Source: Roseateles sp. SL47 (GTDB taxonomy: Bacteria > Pseudomonadota > Gammaproteobacteria > Burkholderiales > Burkholderiaceae_C). From it: a stretch of DNA of 64,000 nucleotides. The stretch lies in contig NZ_CP113068.1 of NCBI RefSeq assembly GCF_026625885.1, forward strand, positions 2,294,001 to 2,358,000. The letters run 5' to 3'. Of this stretch, positions 8,618 to 17,757 are shown one piece after another. Under the pieces are notes generated by a model, which was not told the origin of the DNA, searched no databases, and saw only the letters and a program-made list of their open reading frames with translations. The position numbers and the translations under genes were made by a program. Within the stretch, counting starts at the first letter, position 1; every line of letters begins with the position of its first letter.

Positions 8618-10668
8618 TAGTTGTTCTTGAGGGTTTGCAGCGCCGCAACGCCCAGGCCGAACTGATACAGGATTTGCGTCCAGTCCTTCGCCTCCTGGAT
8701 GAAGGTGGTCTTGTTCAGCTCTTCGGGAACGAACACCGTGTCACCGGGCAAGGCCTGCATGCTGGTCATGTTCGAGCCGAAGCCCAACCAGCCGCTACTG
8801 GACTGGCGAGCGCTGATCACACTGCCGTTCGCACGAAGCACGAACATGCTGCTCGGGTCTGCGCCTCGCGTCGGACCGCCGGCGAGTTTGAGTACATCGT
8901 CGACTGAAGAGTTGTCGGTCAGCAGATAACTCCCCGCATTGAAGACGCTGCCAAATACTCCCACCGTGTTGGGACGAGCGGGAATCAACAACCGGTCGCC
9001 ACTTTCGACCGTCAGCGGAGGGAGTGAAGAGGCGGTCGGTTCCAGTTGCAGCACGATCCGACCCGTCGGGCGGACGGCACGTAAGCGTTCAATGAGCCTG
9101 GAGGTATTGTTGGCCCGCGCCACTTGAGCTTGCGCTTCATCGGCCGTTGAGGTCCGCTGTGTGGACGTGTTGCGGGTGAACTCCGTTTCCAGATCCCGCA
9201 GCGCACGGTCGTAGTTTTCCTGCTGCGAGCGACGAACGCTTTCTCGCGAGAAATCTGTGCCAAAGATATAGGCCTGCGGCGTCAAACCACCGGCCGCCTG
9301 AATGGCATCCACCAATGTCGCGTTGGGGGCCAGCACATATTCCCCAGGGCGCGCCACTTCGCCTTCCACCTGCACCCGCTTGTACTGCTTGTACAGCGGC
9401 AGTTCGGAATTCACGCTGCTGAACACTCGCAGCACGTCGCCGTTGCCGACATTGGCTTTCAACTGCTGCGGCAAGGCCAGTTCCACCACGCGCCGGTCGA
9501 TACGGTCACTGAGGCGTTCCACCGATACACGGGTCCGGTCGGCGACAGCACTGAAGCCGCCGGCCATGGCCAGCACGTCTTCCACCGTCTCGCCCGGCTT
9601 CAGTTCACCGATGGTGGCTTTGTTCACGCTGCCCAGAATGGCCACCTGCGGGCCGATCGGGCCGACATGGATGACGTCTTCCGCCTGCAGTGGCCGGTCC
9701 GAGGACTTGTCACCCTTCAGCAGAAAGTCGTAGGCATCAAACTGGGCCACCAATTGGCCGTTGCGGCGCAGTTCGATATTGCGGAAGCTTCCCGCGCCCG
9801 AGGGGCCGCCAGCGCGGATCAGGCCGGACACCACGGTGGCCAGGCTGCTTACCGTGTACGCGCCCGGCTTGGAGGTAAAGCCGGTGACATAAATGCGGAT
9901 GGAACGCAGGCGGCCCAGGGTGGCGCTCACCTGGAAGTTCTTGAAGACCTGGGCGACGCGGCCGCGTACCACGTCATTCAGATCGCCATAACGCACGCCA
10001 GCGACCATGATCGGGCCGACGCGGGGAATGGTGATCCGGCCGCTGCGATCCACGGTGAGGCGCAGGTCGGCATCCACCGAGCCCCACAGCGTGACCTGAA
10101 CTTCATCGCCGATACCGATCAGGTAGTCGGTCGGCGCTTCACGCGGCCCGTCTCCGACATTGCCGCCCGACAAGGGCTCGTCCAGCATCAAGCTGGCGCC
10201 GAGGCGGCGCACCACTTCGTCCGGGTTGATCCGCTTCGTGATGGCGGCGCTGCCACTATTGCTGCTGCTAGATGCCAGGGTGCCAGCGCGCTCGGCCTGA
10301 CGTTCCAGCTTCTGTTGCTCTTCCAACTGCTGAAGATCAATGCCCAGCAGCTTGTTCACATAGATCTCGAACTCGTTCGGCACATAGCGGGCGCGGCGAG
10401 CCTCACCGGACGTGGTCGATGTGCTGTTCTGGGCATTCGAGCTGTCCGACGTGCTGCGAGACGAATTCAGCCGGACCGGCCCTGACATGCCGTCGCCGGA
10501 CGATGAACTCGACGAGGCACTGCTGCCAAGATTGTCGTTATCGGCCGCGTGCGCCGCCAGCGTGCCGACACCCAGCGCACAGGCCAACAGGGCGGTCCCT
10601 GCATGGCGAGCCAGTTGGGTCAGACCAGTGATGGCCGATACAGAGGCGCGGTGGGCGCTGATATCCAT
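8617..10668 (-). CDS. Polysaccharide export protein with SLBB domains (Wza-like)
   Basis: A 683-residue envelope protein. After an N-terminal hydrophobic signal ending near AAHA, a Ser-rich low-complexity stretch follows, then a polysaccharide export domain (YLIGIGDEVQVTLWG) and several SLBB repeats, one containing the motif PGEYVLAPNATLVDAIQAAG. Such proteins form the outer-membrane channel for capsule or EPS. Start options are 10668 and 10680; longer extensions run toward the divergent gene. Coupled to wzz through TAATG. It is the first gene of what may be one long leftward operon. Confidence 0.88.
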   Translation of the reverse strand: MDISAHRASVSAITGLTQLARHAGTALLACALGVGTLAAHAADNDNLGSSASSSSSSGDGMSGPVRLNSSRSTSDSSNAQNSTSTTSGEARRARYVPNEFEIYVNKLLGIDLQQLEEQQKLERQAERAGTLASSSSNSGSAAITKRINPDEVVRRLGASLMLDEPLSGGNVGDGPREAPTDYLIGIGDEVQVTLWGSVDADLRLTVDRSGRITIPRVGPIMVAGVRYGDLNDVVRGRVAQVFKNFQVSATLGRLRSIRIYVTGFTSKPGAYTVSSLATVVSGLIRAGGPSGAGSFRNIELRRNGQLVAQFDAYDFLLKGDKSSDRPLQAEDVIHVGPIGPQVAILGSVNKATIGELKPGETVEDVLAMAGGFSAVADRTRVSVERLSDRIDRRVVELALPQQLKANVGNGDVLRVFSSVNSELPLYKQYKRVQVEGEVARPGEYVLAPNATLVDAIQAAGGLTPQAYIFGTDFSRESVRRSQQENYDRALRDLETEFTRNTSTQRTSTADEAQAQVARANNTSRLIERLRAVRPTGRIVLQLEPTASSLPPLTVESGDRLLIPARPNTVGVFGSVFNAGSYLLTDNSSVDDVLKLAGGPTRGADPSSMFVLRANGSVISARQSSSGWLGFGSNMTSMQALPGDTVFVPEELNKTTFIQEAKDWTQILYQFGLGVAALQTLKNN

Positions 10669-10799
10669 GCGAAGTCTCATAAAGTCTGGACTGGACCTGC
10701 CAGGGCCAAGCGCCCTCGCAGCAAGCCGCCGCATTCTAAGAGCACGTTGTGGTGTCAAAACCGCTATGTGCAGCGAACACCCTCGCTACACTGCCGCGC
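10669..10799. promoter_or_regulatory. Divergent promoter region of the polysaccharide locus
   Basis: The 131 bases between the exporter gene (leftward) and the initiating glycosyltransferase (rightward) should hold promoters for both. I see no convincing -35/-10 pair and no strong ribosome-binding site before the 10800 ATG, so this is assigned from gene orientation only. Confidence 0.4.
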
Positions 10800-11924
10800 A
10801 TGCTGTTTCTGCTGATTCCCTTCGCCCTGGCGGCGGTGGTCACCCTGTACGTGGTGCACTCGTCCACCCGGCACGGCCACCTCTCGGCGGACCACGATCT
10901 GTCCGGGCCCCAGAAGTTCCATGCGCGTCCGGTTCCTCGCATCGGTGGGGTGGGGATCTTTGTTGGCCTGGCTGGCATGGTGGCCGTGTGCTACCTCCAA
11001 AAGAGTGCCAATGCCCAACTCGGCGCGCTCCTCCTGCTCTGCGGCCTGCCAGCCTTCGGCGCCGGCCTGATCGAAGATTTCACCAAGCGGGTGTCCCCCG
11101 CCAAGCGGCTGCTGGCCACGGCCGTGTCTGCCGCCCTGGGCGTGTTTGTCCTGGGTGCCGCCATCACCCGTACCGACATCCCTGGCCTGGATCTGATCGT
11201 CGGCACCACCGCTGGCGCCTTCATCGCCACCGTCTTCACCGTGGCGGGGGTGGCCAATTCGGTCAACATCATCGACGGCTTCAACGGTCTGTCGTCGATG
11301 TGTGTCAGTCTGATGTTGCTGGCGCTGGCCTATGTGGCTTACCAGGTCGGTGACACCGAGCTGGCCCTCTGGGCCTTGGCCGGCGTGGGCGCCATCCTCG
11401 GCTTTTTCGTCTGGAACTATCCCGCAGGCATGATCTTCCTGGGGGATGGGGGGGCCTATTTCATGGGCTTTTATCTCGCGGAAATGGGCATCCTGCTGAT
11501 CTCGCGCCACAGCGAGGTGTCGCCCCTGTTCGCGCTGATGGTCTGCATCTACCCGGTGTTCGAGACGGTCTTCTCCATCTACCGCCGCCGCGTGCTGCGG
11601 GATGTTTCGCCGGGTGCGCCGGATGGCATCCATCTGCATTCACTGATTTACCGACGCCTGATGCGCTGGGCGATTGGCGCCCGCGATGCGCGCGTCATGA
11701 CCCGCCGCAATTCGATGACCGCCCCCTATCTTTGGACGCTGTGCATCTCCTCACTGGCGCCAGCGCTGCTGTTCTGGGACTCCACCCCGATGATCCTGGC
11801 CTGTATGGTGCTGTTCGGCATCACCTACGTGGCCCTGTACTGGCGCATCGTCCGTTTCAGGACCCCCAAGTGGATGGTGTTCCGGGGAGATCCGCGCAAG
11901 GTGCCAGGCAACGAACCCCGCTGA
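10800..11924 (+). CDS. Undecaprenyl-phosphate sugar-1-phosphate transferase (WecA/WbpL family, GT4)
   Basis: A roughly 374-residue multi-pass inner-membrane enzyme that starts polysaccharide repeat units by moving a sugar-1-phosphate (GlcNAc-type in relatives) onto undecaprenyl phosphate. Family motifs are visible: GLIEDFTKRVSP (usual DD motif here ED), NSVNIIDGFNGLSS, MIFLGDGGAYFMGF and the C-terminal loop HLHSLIYRR. I chose the ATG at 10800, which begins the first membrane segment MLFLLIPFALAAVV; an upstream GTG at 10749 reads through the intergenic region. It diverges from the exporter/Wzz transcript. Confidence 0.9.
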   Translation: MLFLLIPFALAAVVTLYVVHSSTRHGHLSADHDLSGPQKFHARPVPRIGGVGIFVGLAGMVAVCYLQKSANAQLGALLLLCGLPAFGAGLIEDFTKRVSPAKRLLATAVSAALGVFVLGAAITRTDIPGLDLIVGTTAGAFIATVFTVAGVANSVNIIDGFNGLSSMCVSLMLLALAYVAYQVGDTELALWALAGVGAILGFFVWNYPAGMIFLGDGGAYFMGFYLAEMGILLISRHSEVSPLFALMVCIYPVFETVFSIYRRRVLRDVSPGAPDGIHLHSLIYRRLMRWAIGARDARVMTRRNSMTAPYLWTLCISSLAPALLFWDSTPMILACMVLFGITYVALYWRIVRFRTPKWMVFRGDPRKVPGNEPR

Positions 11925-11996
11925 GCGACACCCGGTGTTTCATGGTTTTGGGCCGGATTTGGGGCGAATGCGGCCCATAAGGGATAATCCTCCCCC

Positions 11997-13511
11997 ATGA
12001 CAGACACAACCCCGACGCCAAGCCCGCGATTTGACACGCTGCCGCTGGACCCGAAGCTGCTGCGCGCCGTCGCCGACCAGGGCTACGCGACGATGACGCC
12101 CATCCAGGCCAAAGCCATCCCCGTGGTGCTTTCCGGCCGTGATGTGATGGGCGCCGCCCAGACCGGCACCGGCAAGACCGCCGCCTTCTCCATCCCGCTG
12201 CTGCAGCGCATGCTCAAGCATGAAAACGCCAGCGCATCGCCCGCCCGCCATCCGGTGCGGGCCCTGGTGCTGGCGCCCACGCGGGAACTGGCTGACCAGG
12301 TGGCCAACAACGTCAAGGCCTACGCCAAGCACACCCAGCTGCGGGTGGCCTGTGTCTTCGGCGGGGTGGACATGAAACCCCAGACGCTCCAGCTCAAGGG
12401 CGGCGTGGAAGTGCTGATCGCAACGCCGGGCCGTCTGCTGGATCACATCGAAGCCAAGAACTGCGTGCTCAATCAGGTCGAGTATGTGGTGCTGGACGAG
12501 GCCGACCGCATGCTGGACATCGGCTTCCTGCCGGACCTGCAGCGCATCCTCAGCTTCCTGCCCAAGACCCGCCAGACCCTGCTGTTCTCGGCGACCTTCT
12601 CGCCGGAAATCAAGCGCCTGGCCCAGAGTTACCTGCAGGAGCCCGACCTGGTGGAAGTGGCGCGTCCCAACGCCACCGCCTCCACGGTGGAGCAACGCTT
12701 CTTCAGCGTGGAAGACGACGACAAGCGCGCCGCCATCCTGCATCTGCTGCGCCAGCGGCAGATCACGCAATCCATCGTGTTTGTGAACTCCAAGCTGGGC
12801 GCGGCCCGACTGGCGCGTTCCTTCGAGCGGGATGGCCTGAAGACGGCGGCGCTGCATGGCGACAAGTCGCAGGACGAGCGCCTGAAGTCGCTGGAAGCCT
12901 TCAAGCGGGGGGAAGTGGAGCTGCTGGTGGCCACCGACGTGGCGGCGCGCGGTCTGGACATCGCGGACCTGCCCGCGGTTTTCAACTTCGACGTGCCGTT
13001 CAACGCCGAGGACTACGTCCATCGTATTGGCCGTACCGGTCGCGCCGGCGCTTCCGGTCTGGCGTTCACCTTGGTCGCCCGCTCGGACGCCCGTCTGGTG
13101 GGCGAGATTGAAAAGCTCATCAAGCGCAAGCTGGAACTGGAACCGTTGCAACTCGAGGACGATCGTCCGCGCCGCCCTGAGCGGCGTGAGCGTGAGGACC
13201 GGTCCGAGTCGCGCTCGGATTTTCGCTCCGATTCGCGCCATGAAGAGCGCCCCCGGCGCGAGCGGGAAGACCGTCGTGACGAGGCCTATGCGGGTGCTTC
13301 CGCTCCGCGTTTGCAACCGCGTGCGCCTTACGATCCCTTGTTCGACAAGCCCTATGAGGCCTCGGATCGGGCGGAGCCGCCGAGCTGGGAGAACTCTGCC
13401 GCTGCGGCCCAGGCCGCCGTGCGGGGCGCGGCGCTGTCCAGCATCAAACCCAAGCGCAAGGTGGCGGCCTTGTTCGGAGCCAAGAAGCCTGCGGCCACGA
13501 CCGAGTCCTGA
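11997..13511 (+). CDS. rhlE: DEAD-box ATP-dependent RNA helicase, RhlE-like
   Basis: A 504-residue helicase with the full motif series: Q motif near TPIQAKAIP, motif I AQTGTGKT, motif Ia PTRELADQ, motif II DEAD, motif III SAT, and motif VI HRIGRTGRAG. After the two RecA domains (to about residue 385) comes an Arg/Glu/Asp-rich basic-acidic tail, common in RhlE proteins and thought to bind RNA. Followed by a strong terminator shared with the convergent methylase gene. The RhlE assignment rests on overall architecture. Confidence 0.9.
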   Translation: MTDTTPTPSPRFDTLPLDPKLLRAVADQGYATMTPIQAKAIPVVLSGRDVMGAAQTGTGKTAAFSIPLLQRMLKHENASASPARHPVRALVLAPTRELADQVANNVKAYAKHTQLRVACVFGGVDMKPQTLQLKGGVEVLIATPGRLLDHIEAKNCVLNQVEYVVLDEADRMLDIGFLPDLQRILSFLPKTRQTLLFSATFSPEIKRLAQSYLQEPDLVEVARPNATASTVEQRFFSVEDDDKRAAILHLLRQRQITQSIVFVNSKLGAARLARSFERDGLKTAALHGDKSQDERLKSLEAFKRGEVELLVATDVAARGLDIADLPAVFNFDVPFNAEDYVHRIGRTGRAGASGLAFTLVARSDARLVGEIEKLIKRKLELEPLQLEDDRPRRPERREREDRSESRSDFRSDSRHEERPRREREDRRDEAYAGASAPRLQPRAPYDPLFDKPYEASDRAEPPSWENSAAAAQAAVRGAALSSIKPKRKVAALFGAKKPAATTES

Positions 13512-13537
13512 GCACCCGGTCGGGCGTCAGTGCCAGT

Positions 13538-13572
13538 AAAAAAGGGCGGATCTGCGGATCGCGCCCTTTTTT
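13538..13572. terminator. Bidirectional intrinsic terminator between rhlE and the convergent methylase gene
   Basis: An 11-bp stem (AAAAAAGGGCG at 13538-13548, CGCCCTTTTTT at 13562-13572) encloses an inner GATC/GATC stem. The A-run and T-run on either side let it work for both strands. Confidence 0.9.
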
Positions 13573-13665
13573 CTTGGGTCCTCGGGTCATGGGACCGTCT
13601 TGGCGAGCGGGCGGGCGGCCGGCCGGCGGCGCGCGCTCTCCCTTGATCGCCAAAACGGGTGTTGG

Positions 13666-14436
13666 TCAGCGCCCGCTCAAGAACGCAAACACCGCCGGCA
13701 CCTTGTCCGGTACCGTGCGTGGCGCCTTGCGCCATTGCGCCACCGTGGCGCTGTAGGTCCAGGCGTCCGCCAGACTCAGTCCGCAGCTCACCGACAGGAC
13801 GGTGCCTGGCTTGAGCTGCGCCACCAGCGCCTGGAGCAGGGCGCTGTTCCGATAGGGCGTTTCGATCATCAACTGCGTTTGCTGCTCGCGGGCCGACAGT
13901 GCCTCCAGATCCTTCAGCCTTGCCTGGCGTGCGACGGCGTCGGTGGGCAGGTACCCGACAAAGGCAAAGCTTTGTCCGTTCAGCCCGCTGGCGGCCACGG
14001 CCAGCAGCAGTGAACTGGGCCCCACCAGCGGCACTACCGGCACCCCGGCCGCATGCGCAGCCGCCACCAGTCGGGCGCCCGGATCGGCCACGGCGGGCAT
14101 GCCGGCTTCCGAAATCAGGCCCATGTCGATGCCGGCCAGCGCGGGCGCCAGCAGGTCGTGCCATGCGCCGTCGTCGGCGGCAGCGGGCGCACGGCCCTTG
14201 GGGGGGCGCGGGAGTTCCACGATCTGCTGTTGCTGCAGCGGCAGGGCCAGCGGATGCAAGGCATCCACCCGCTTGAGAAATGCGCGGGTGGTCTTGGCAT
14301 TCTCGGCCGCCCAGTGGGTCAGGCGGGCCGCGCGCGACATCACCGCCTCGGGCAGCACCTCGCGCAGATCCACGTCGGGGCCGTCGATGCCGAAATCCAG
14401 GGTGTTGGGAACGAGGTAAAGGCGGCCCAGGGTCAC
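13666..14436 (-). CDS. SAM-dependent tetrapyrrole-methylase-fold protein (RsmI-like)
   Basis: A 256-residue methyltransferase of the RsmI/tetrapyrrole methylase fold. The N-terminus (MTLGRLYLVPNTLDFG), the SAM-loop region (ISEAGMPAVADPGARLVAAAH), and GPSSLLLAVAASGLNG match the family that 2'-O-methylates C1402 of 16S rRNA. It is the shorter form often seen in Betaproteobacteria, possibly a paralog of canonical rsmI, so the rRNA target is not certain. Its ATG overlaps the maf stop as ATGA, making a two-gene operon. Confidence 0.82.
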   Translation of the reverse strand: MTLGRLYLVPNTLDFGIDGPDVDLREVLPEAVMSRAARLTHWAAENAKTTRAFLKRVDALHPLALPLQQQQIVELPRPPKGRAPAAADDGAWHDLLAPALAGIDMGLISEAGMPAVADPGARLVAAAHAAGVPVVPLVGPSSLLLAVAASGLNGQSFAFVGYLPTDAVARQARLKDLEALSAREQQTQLMIETPYRNSALLQALVAQLKPGTVLSVSCGLSLADAWTYSATVAQWRKAPRTVPDKVPAVFAFLSGR

Positions 14437-15173
14437 AAGGGGTCTCCGGAAGCAAGGGAAGAGGAGGGATGGGGCAGGGCGGACGTCATCGGCACGCTCA
14501 AGCCTGCCTGACGCAGCAGGCGGCAGGTGCGGATCAGCGGAAGGCCGATCAGCGCGGTGGGGTCGTCGGACACGATCGCCTCCAGCAGCGAGATGCCCAG
14601 GCCCTCCGCCTTGGCGCTGCCGGCGCAGTCGTAGGGCTGTTCAGCGCGCAGATAGGCCTCGATCTCGGCATCCGACAGGTCACGGAAGCGCACTTCCACC
14701 CGGGCCAGGTCGGTGGCCTCGAATCCACTGGCCTGGCAGACCACCGCCAGCGCCGTCTGAAAAATCACGGTGCGGCCTCGCATGGCGCGCAGTTGCGCCA
14801 CGGCCCGTTCATGGTTGCCCGGTTTGCCCAGCGCTTGGCCGTCCAGGTCCGCCACCTGGTCGGACCCGATCACCACGGCCTCCGGCCGCAGCCGTGCCAC
14901 CGCCTGAGCCTTGGCCAGCGCCAGCCGGCCCGCGAGTGTTTCTGGCGTCTCCCCGGCCAACCGCGTCTCGTCGACCTGCGGCGCCAGTACGTCGAAGGGG
15001 TGCTGAAGTCGGCCCAACAGCTCCCGCCGGTAGGGCGAGGTGGACCCCAAGACCAGTGGACGCGAGCAGTGAAGGGCGGAGGTACCGGTGCTCGAAGCGG
15101 CGGACGGTGGATGGGCCGGATGGGCCGGATGGCGCGGAACGGGCGGATTGGCGGCGGAGGCAGGAGCGCTCAT
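14433..15173 (-). CDS. Maf-family nucleotide pyrophosphatase (YceF-like)
   Basis: A roughly 246-residue protein. Maf signatures are visible: LVLGSTSPYRRELL, the catalytic SDQV region (VVIGSDQVAD) and TALIGLPLIRTCRLLRQAG. YceF-type Maf proteins hydrolyse m7GTP and related modified nucleotides. Position beside divergent yceD-rpmF-plsX matches yceF in E. coli, supporting that subtype. I chose the ATG at 15173; a GTG at 15236 would add Pro/Ala-rich sequence and run into the yceD start. The N-terminal ~30 residues before the Maf fold are Pro/Ala-rich and unusual. Confidence 0.85.
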   Translation of the reverse strand: MSAPASAANPPVPRHPAHPAHPPSAASSTGTSALHCSRPLVLGSTSPYRRELLGRLQHPFDVLAPQVDETRLAGETPETLAGRLALAKAQAVARLRPEAVVIGSDQVADLDGQALGKPGNHERAVAQLRAMRGRTVIFQTALAVVCQASGFEATDLARVEVRFRDLSDAEIEAYLRAEQPYDCAGSAKAEGLGISLLEAIVSDDPTALIGLPLIRTCRLLRQAGLSVPMTSALPHPSSSLASGDPL

Positions 15174-15244
15174 GGCCGTGATTCTCCCATCGGCGGAGGC
15201 CACGGTTGGACGTGGTGGGGCTGGGGGCTCGTACACTTGCAGCC

Positions 15245-15811
15245 ATGAAGTCCCGTGCTCTGAACCCCCTCAAACTGGATGTTGAAGCCTTCGCCCGCGA
15301 AGGTGGGACGCTCGAAGGCGAATGGCCGGCGGCCGTATTGCCGCGCCTGGCGGAAACCGCCGCTCCCGAAGCGCCTGCAACCGACTGGCCGGCCGTGCGC
15401 TGGGCTGCGGCGGGCGAAATCCGCACGCCTCGTGGGGGTGAAGCCCAGATCTGGATGCGCCTGGACGCCCAGGCCCATGTGGCGCAGACCTGCCAGCGTT
15501 GCCTCAAGGCGGTGCATGAAGAGATCGCCATGTCCCGCTGGTTCCGCTTCGTGCGGGATGAGGACCAGGCGGCCCAACTCGATATGGACAGTGAAGACGA
15601 TGTCCTGGCCCTGGCTCGCCACCTGAATCTGCAGGAATTGGCAGAAGATGAGCTGTTGCTGGCCCTGCCGTTGGTGCCACGCCACGACGTCTGCCCGGAG
15701 CCGCTCCCCCTCGCCGAGCCCGATGAGCTGGAGGAGGTGGTGGAAGAGAAGCGTCCCAATCCGTTCGCAGCCCTGGCAGCCCTGAAGAAGGGAACGTCTG
15801 GTAAAGCCTGA
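15245..15811 (+). CDS. yceD: DUF177 protein YceD (23S rRNA accumulation / rpmF-linked)
   Basis: A 188-residue DUF177 protein starting MKSRALNPLKLDVEAF at the ATG 15245. A CQRCL motif lies in the centre and an acidic C-terminal half follows. DUF177/YceD proteins are associated with 23S rRNA accumulation and are almost always encoded beside rpmF, as here. An upstream in-frame ATG at 15206 would extend into the divergent maf region and is less likely. Confidence 0.88.
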   Translation: MKSRALNPLKLDVEAFAREGGTLEGEWPAAVLPRLAETAAPEAPATDWPAVRWAAAGEIRTPRGGEAQIWMRLDAQAHVAQTCQRCLKAVHEEIAMSRWFRFVRDEDQAAQLDMDSEDDVLALARHLNLQELAEDELLLALPLVPRHDVCPEPLPLAEPDELEEVVEEKRPNPFAALAALKKGTSGKA

Positions 15812-15819
15812 GGGCGCTG

Positions 15820-15828
15820 TGCTACACT
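15820..15828 (+). promoter_or_regulatory. Possible extended -10 promoter for rpmF-plsX-fab operon
   Basis: TGC-TACACT (15820-15828) is an extended -10 element just downstream of the yceD stop. No clear -35 is present. It would give a leader of roughly 240 bases before rpmF. That leader (15829-16074) contains short near-repeats (CTTTGATG twice, TGCGCTGAA twice) but no reading frame I would support. Confidence 0.4.
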
Positions 15829-16074
15829 CGCCGGCTTTCCCGGTTCAATTGCTTCAGGCTTTGATGCTTTGATGCCTTGCAGGCTGATCCCTGCAGGTCT
15901 TCTGAGATGCCTGAGATACCTGAAGTGCGCTGAAATGCGCTGAACCGGCCGAGGCATCGGTTGTGGTCAATCTGTAAAGTGCCACCACCCCTAGCGCAAA
16001 ACCATCGCAGGCCTCGAATTCACGAAGCTCGATCATTTTTTGATCACCGCGCCGAAGCCTTTAGGAGAATTTTC

Positions 16075-16260
16075 ATGGCCGTTCAGCAAAACAAGAAGTC
16101 GCCTTCCAAGCGTGGCATGCACCGCTCGCACAACGCCCTGGGCACCCCGGGCACCGCGATTGAGCCCACCACCGGTGAAGTGCATCTGCGTCACCACATC
16201 AGCCCCAACGGCTTCTATCGTGGCCGCAAGGTTCTGAAGACCAAGGCTGACGCTGCCTGA
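16075..16260 (+). CDS. rpmF: 50S ribosomal protein L32
   Basis: A 61-residue basic protein, [20 protein letters not shown] at the N-terminus, matching L32 over its whole length. The four zinc cysteines of some L32 proteins are absent, as in other proteobacterial forms. A good ribosome-binding site (AGGAGA) lies about 7 bases before the ATG. Upstream yceD and downstream plsX are its usual neighbours. Confidence 0.98.
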   Translation: MAVQQNKKSPSKRGMHRSHNALGTPGTAIEPTTGEVHLRHHISPNGFYRGRKVLKTKADAA

Positions 16261-16365
16261 TCGTCCCGACGCCGTCGGTCACGTTCAGTCGCCATCAGCG
16301 ATGTCATGGTGCCCTGGCGCCATGATTGGTCTCTTCAGACCCTCAGCTTCCACAGTGTTGCTTTC

Positions 16366-16401
16366 AAAGCCCGGTTCAGCGCATGGCGTTGCCGGGCTTT
16401 T
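16366..16401 (+). terminator. Intrinsic terminator-like hairpin between rpmF and plsX
   Basis: A 9-bp stem AAAGCCCGG (16366-16374) and CCGGGCTTT (16392-16400) with a 17-base loop, followed by TGCTTT. It may attenuate read-through so that ribosomal protein and lipid genes are expressed at different levels. The rest of the 345-base rpmF-plsX gap holds no gene I can support. Confidence 0.6.
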
Positions 16402-16605
16402 GCTTTGCTGGATCGTCTTCAGCGGCAATAGTGCGGCAACCGTGCGGCAACATGGTGGAGAGGCATGGCTCCATCGGGCCAGGTGGCTGGCGGGCGGATT
16501 GCCGCACCGCGTCGCTACCCTTGTCCGCCGCAGCGGCCTCGCGTAAGGTGACCCATCGGCCGCTCGCCACCAGGCGGTCCCATTTTCTGTCCCTCATTGG
16601 TTTCG

Positions 16606-17757
16606 ATGTCTGACACCCACGTCCAGCAGTCCTTGTCCTCAGCGTCGCCCACGTTGCCCCTGACGCCTTTGCGGCTGGCGGTGGATTGCATGGGTGGCGA
16701 TCACGGTCCCTCCATCACTCTGCCGGCCTGCAAGGCCTTCCTGAGCAACCATCCGCAAGCCGAACTGCTGCTGGTGGGGCGCCCGGAAGCCTTGGCCGAG
16801 GCCGCGCAATGGCCGCGTTGCCGCATCGTGGCTGCCAGTGAGGTGGTCACCATGGAAGATCCGATCGAGATGGCCTTGCGCCGCAAGAAGGATTCGTCCA
16901 TGCGCGTGGCCCTCCAGCAACTGAAGGCGGGGCGTGAGGGGGAGGCCCCGCAGGCGCAGGCCTGCGTGTCGGCCGGCAATACCGGTGCGCTGATGGCGGT
17001 GGCGAAATACCTGCTCAAGACCATGGACGGCATTGACCGTCCGGCCATTGCCACCGTGATGCCCAATCAGATGGGCGGCTTCACCACCGTGCTGGACCTT
17101 GGCGCCAATGTGGATTGCGCGCCCGAGCATCTGCTGCAGTTCGCGGTGATGGGCAGTGCGCTGGTGTCCGCCGTGGATGGCAAGCAAGAGCCCACCGTTG
17201 GCCTGCTGAACATCGGTGAAGAGATGATCAAGGGCAACGAGACCATCAAACGCGCTGGCGAACTGCTGCGCGAGGCCCATGCCCACGACACGCTGCGTTT
17301 TCACGGCAATGTCGAAGGCAACGACATCTTCAAGGGCACCACCGACATCGTGGTGTGTGACGGATTTGTCGGGAATGTGGCGCTCAAGACCGCCGAAGGC
17401 CTGGCGAGCATGATCTCCAGCTTCATCCGTGCGGAGTTCACCCGCACCGGCTGGACCAAGATCGTCGCTCTTCTTGCCATGCCGATCCTGCAACGCTTCA
17501 AGAACCGCGTCGATCATCGTCGATTCAACGGCGCCGCCCTGTTGGGACTACGGGGTCTGGTCTTCAAGAGCCATGGTTCAGCGGATGCGTTTGCTTTCGA
17601 GCAGGCTTTGAACAGGGCTTATGATGCGGCTCGCAACCGGCTTCTAGACCGGGTTCATGATCGAATCGTCGCAACGATGCAGGCACTTCCGGTGTCTGCC
17701 AGTGAGGAGGGCGGCGATGCTGGAGACACGGCAGTTACGGCTGCCAATGCTGCATGA
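16606..17757 (+). CDS. plsX: Phosphate acyltransferase PlsX
   Basis: A 383-residue peripheral membrane enzyme that converts acyl-ACP and phosphate to acyl-phosphate for phospholipid synthesis. Diagnostic sequence: [13 protein letters not shown] near the N-terminus, [12 protein letters not shown], and [19 protein letters not shown]. Start at ATG 16606 (an in-frame TTG lies 9 bases upstream). The stop overlaps fabH by ATGA, so the two are translationally coupled. Confidence 0.96.
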   Translation: MSDTHVQQSLSSASPTLPLTPLRLAVDCMGGDHGPSITLPACKAFLSNHPQAELLLVGRPEALAEAAQWPRCRIVAASEVVTMEDPIEMALRRKKDSSMRVALQQLKAGREGEAPQAQACVSAGNTGALMAVAKYLLKTMDGIDRPAIATVMPNQMGGFTTVLDLGANVDCAPEHLLQFAVMGSALVSAVDGKQEPTVGLLNIGEEMIKGNETIKRAGELLREAHAHDTLRFHGNVEGNDIFKGTTDIVVCDGFVGNVALKTAEGLASMISSFIRAEFTRTGWTKIVALLAMPILQRFKNRVDHRRFNGAALLGLRGLVFKSHGSADAFAFEQALNRAYDAARNRLLDRVHDRIVATMQALPVSASEEGGDAGDTAVTAANAA

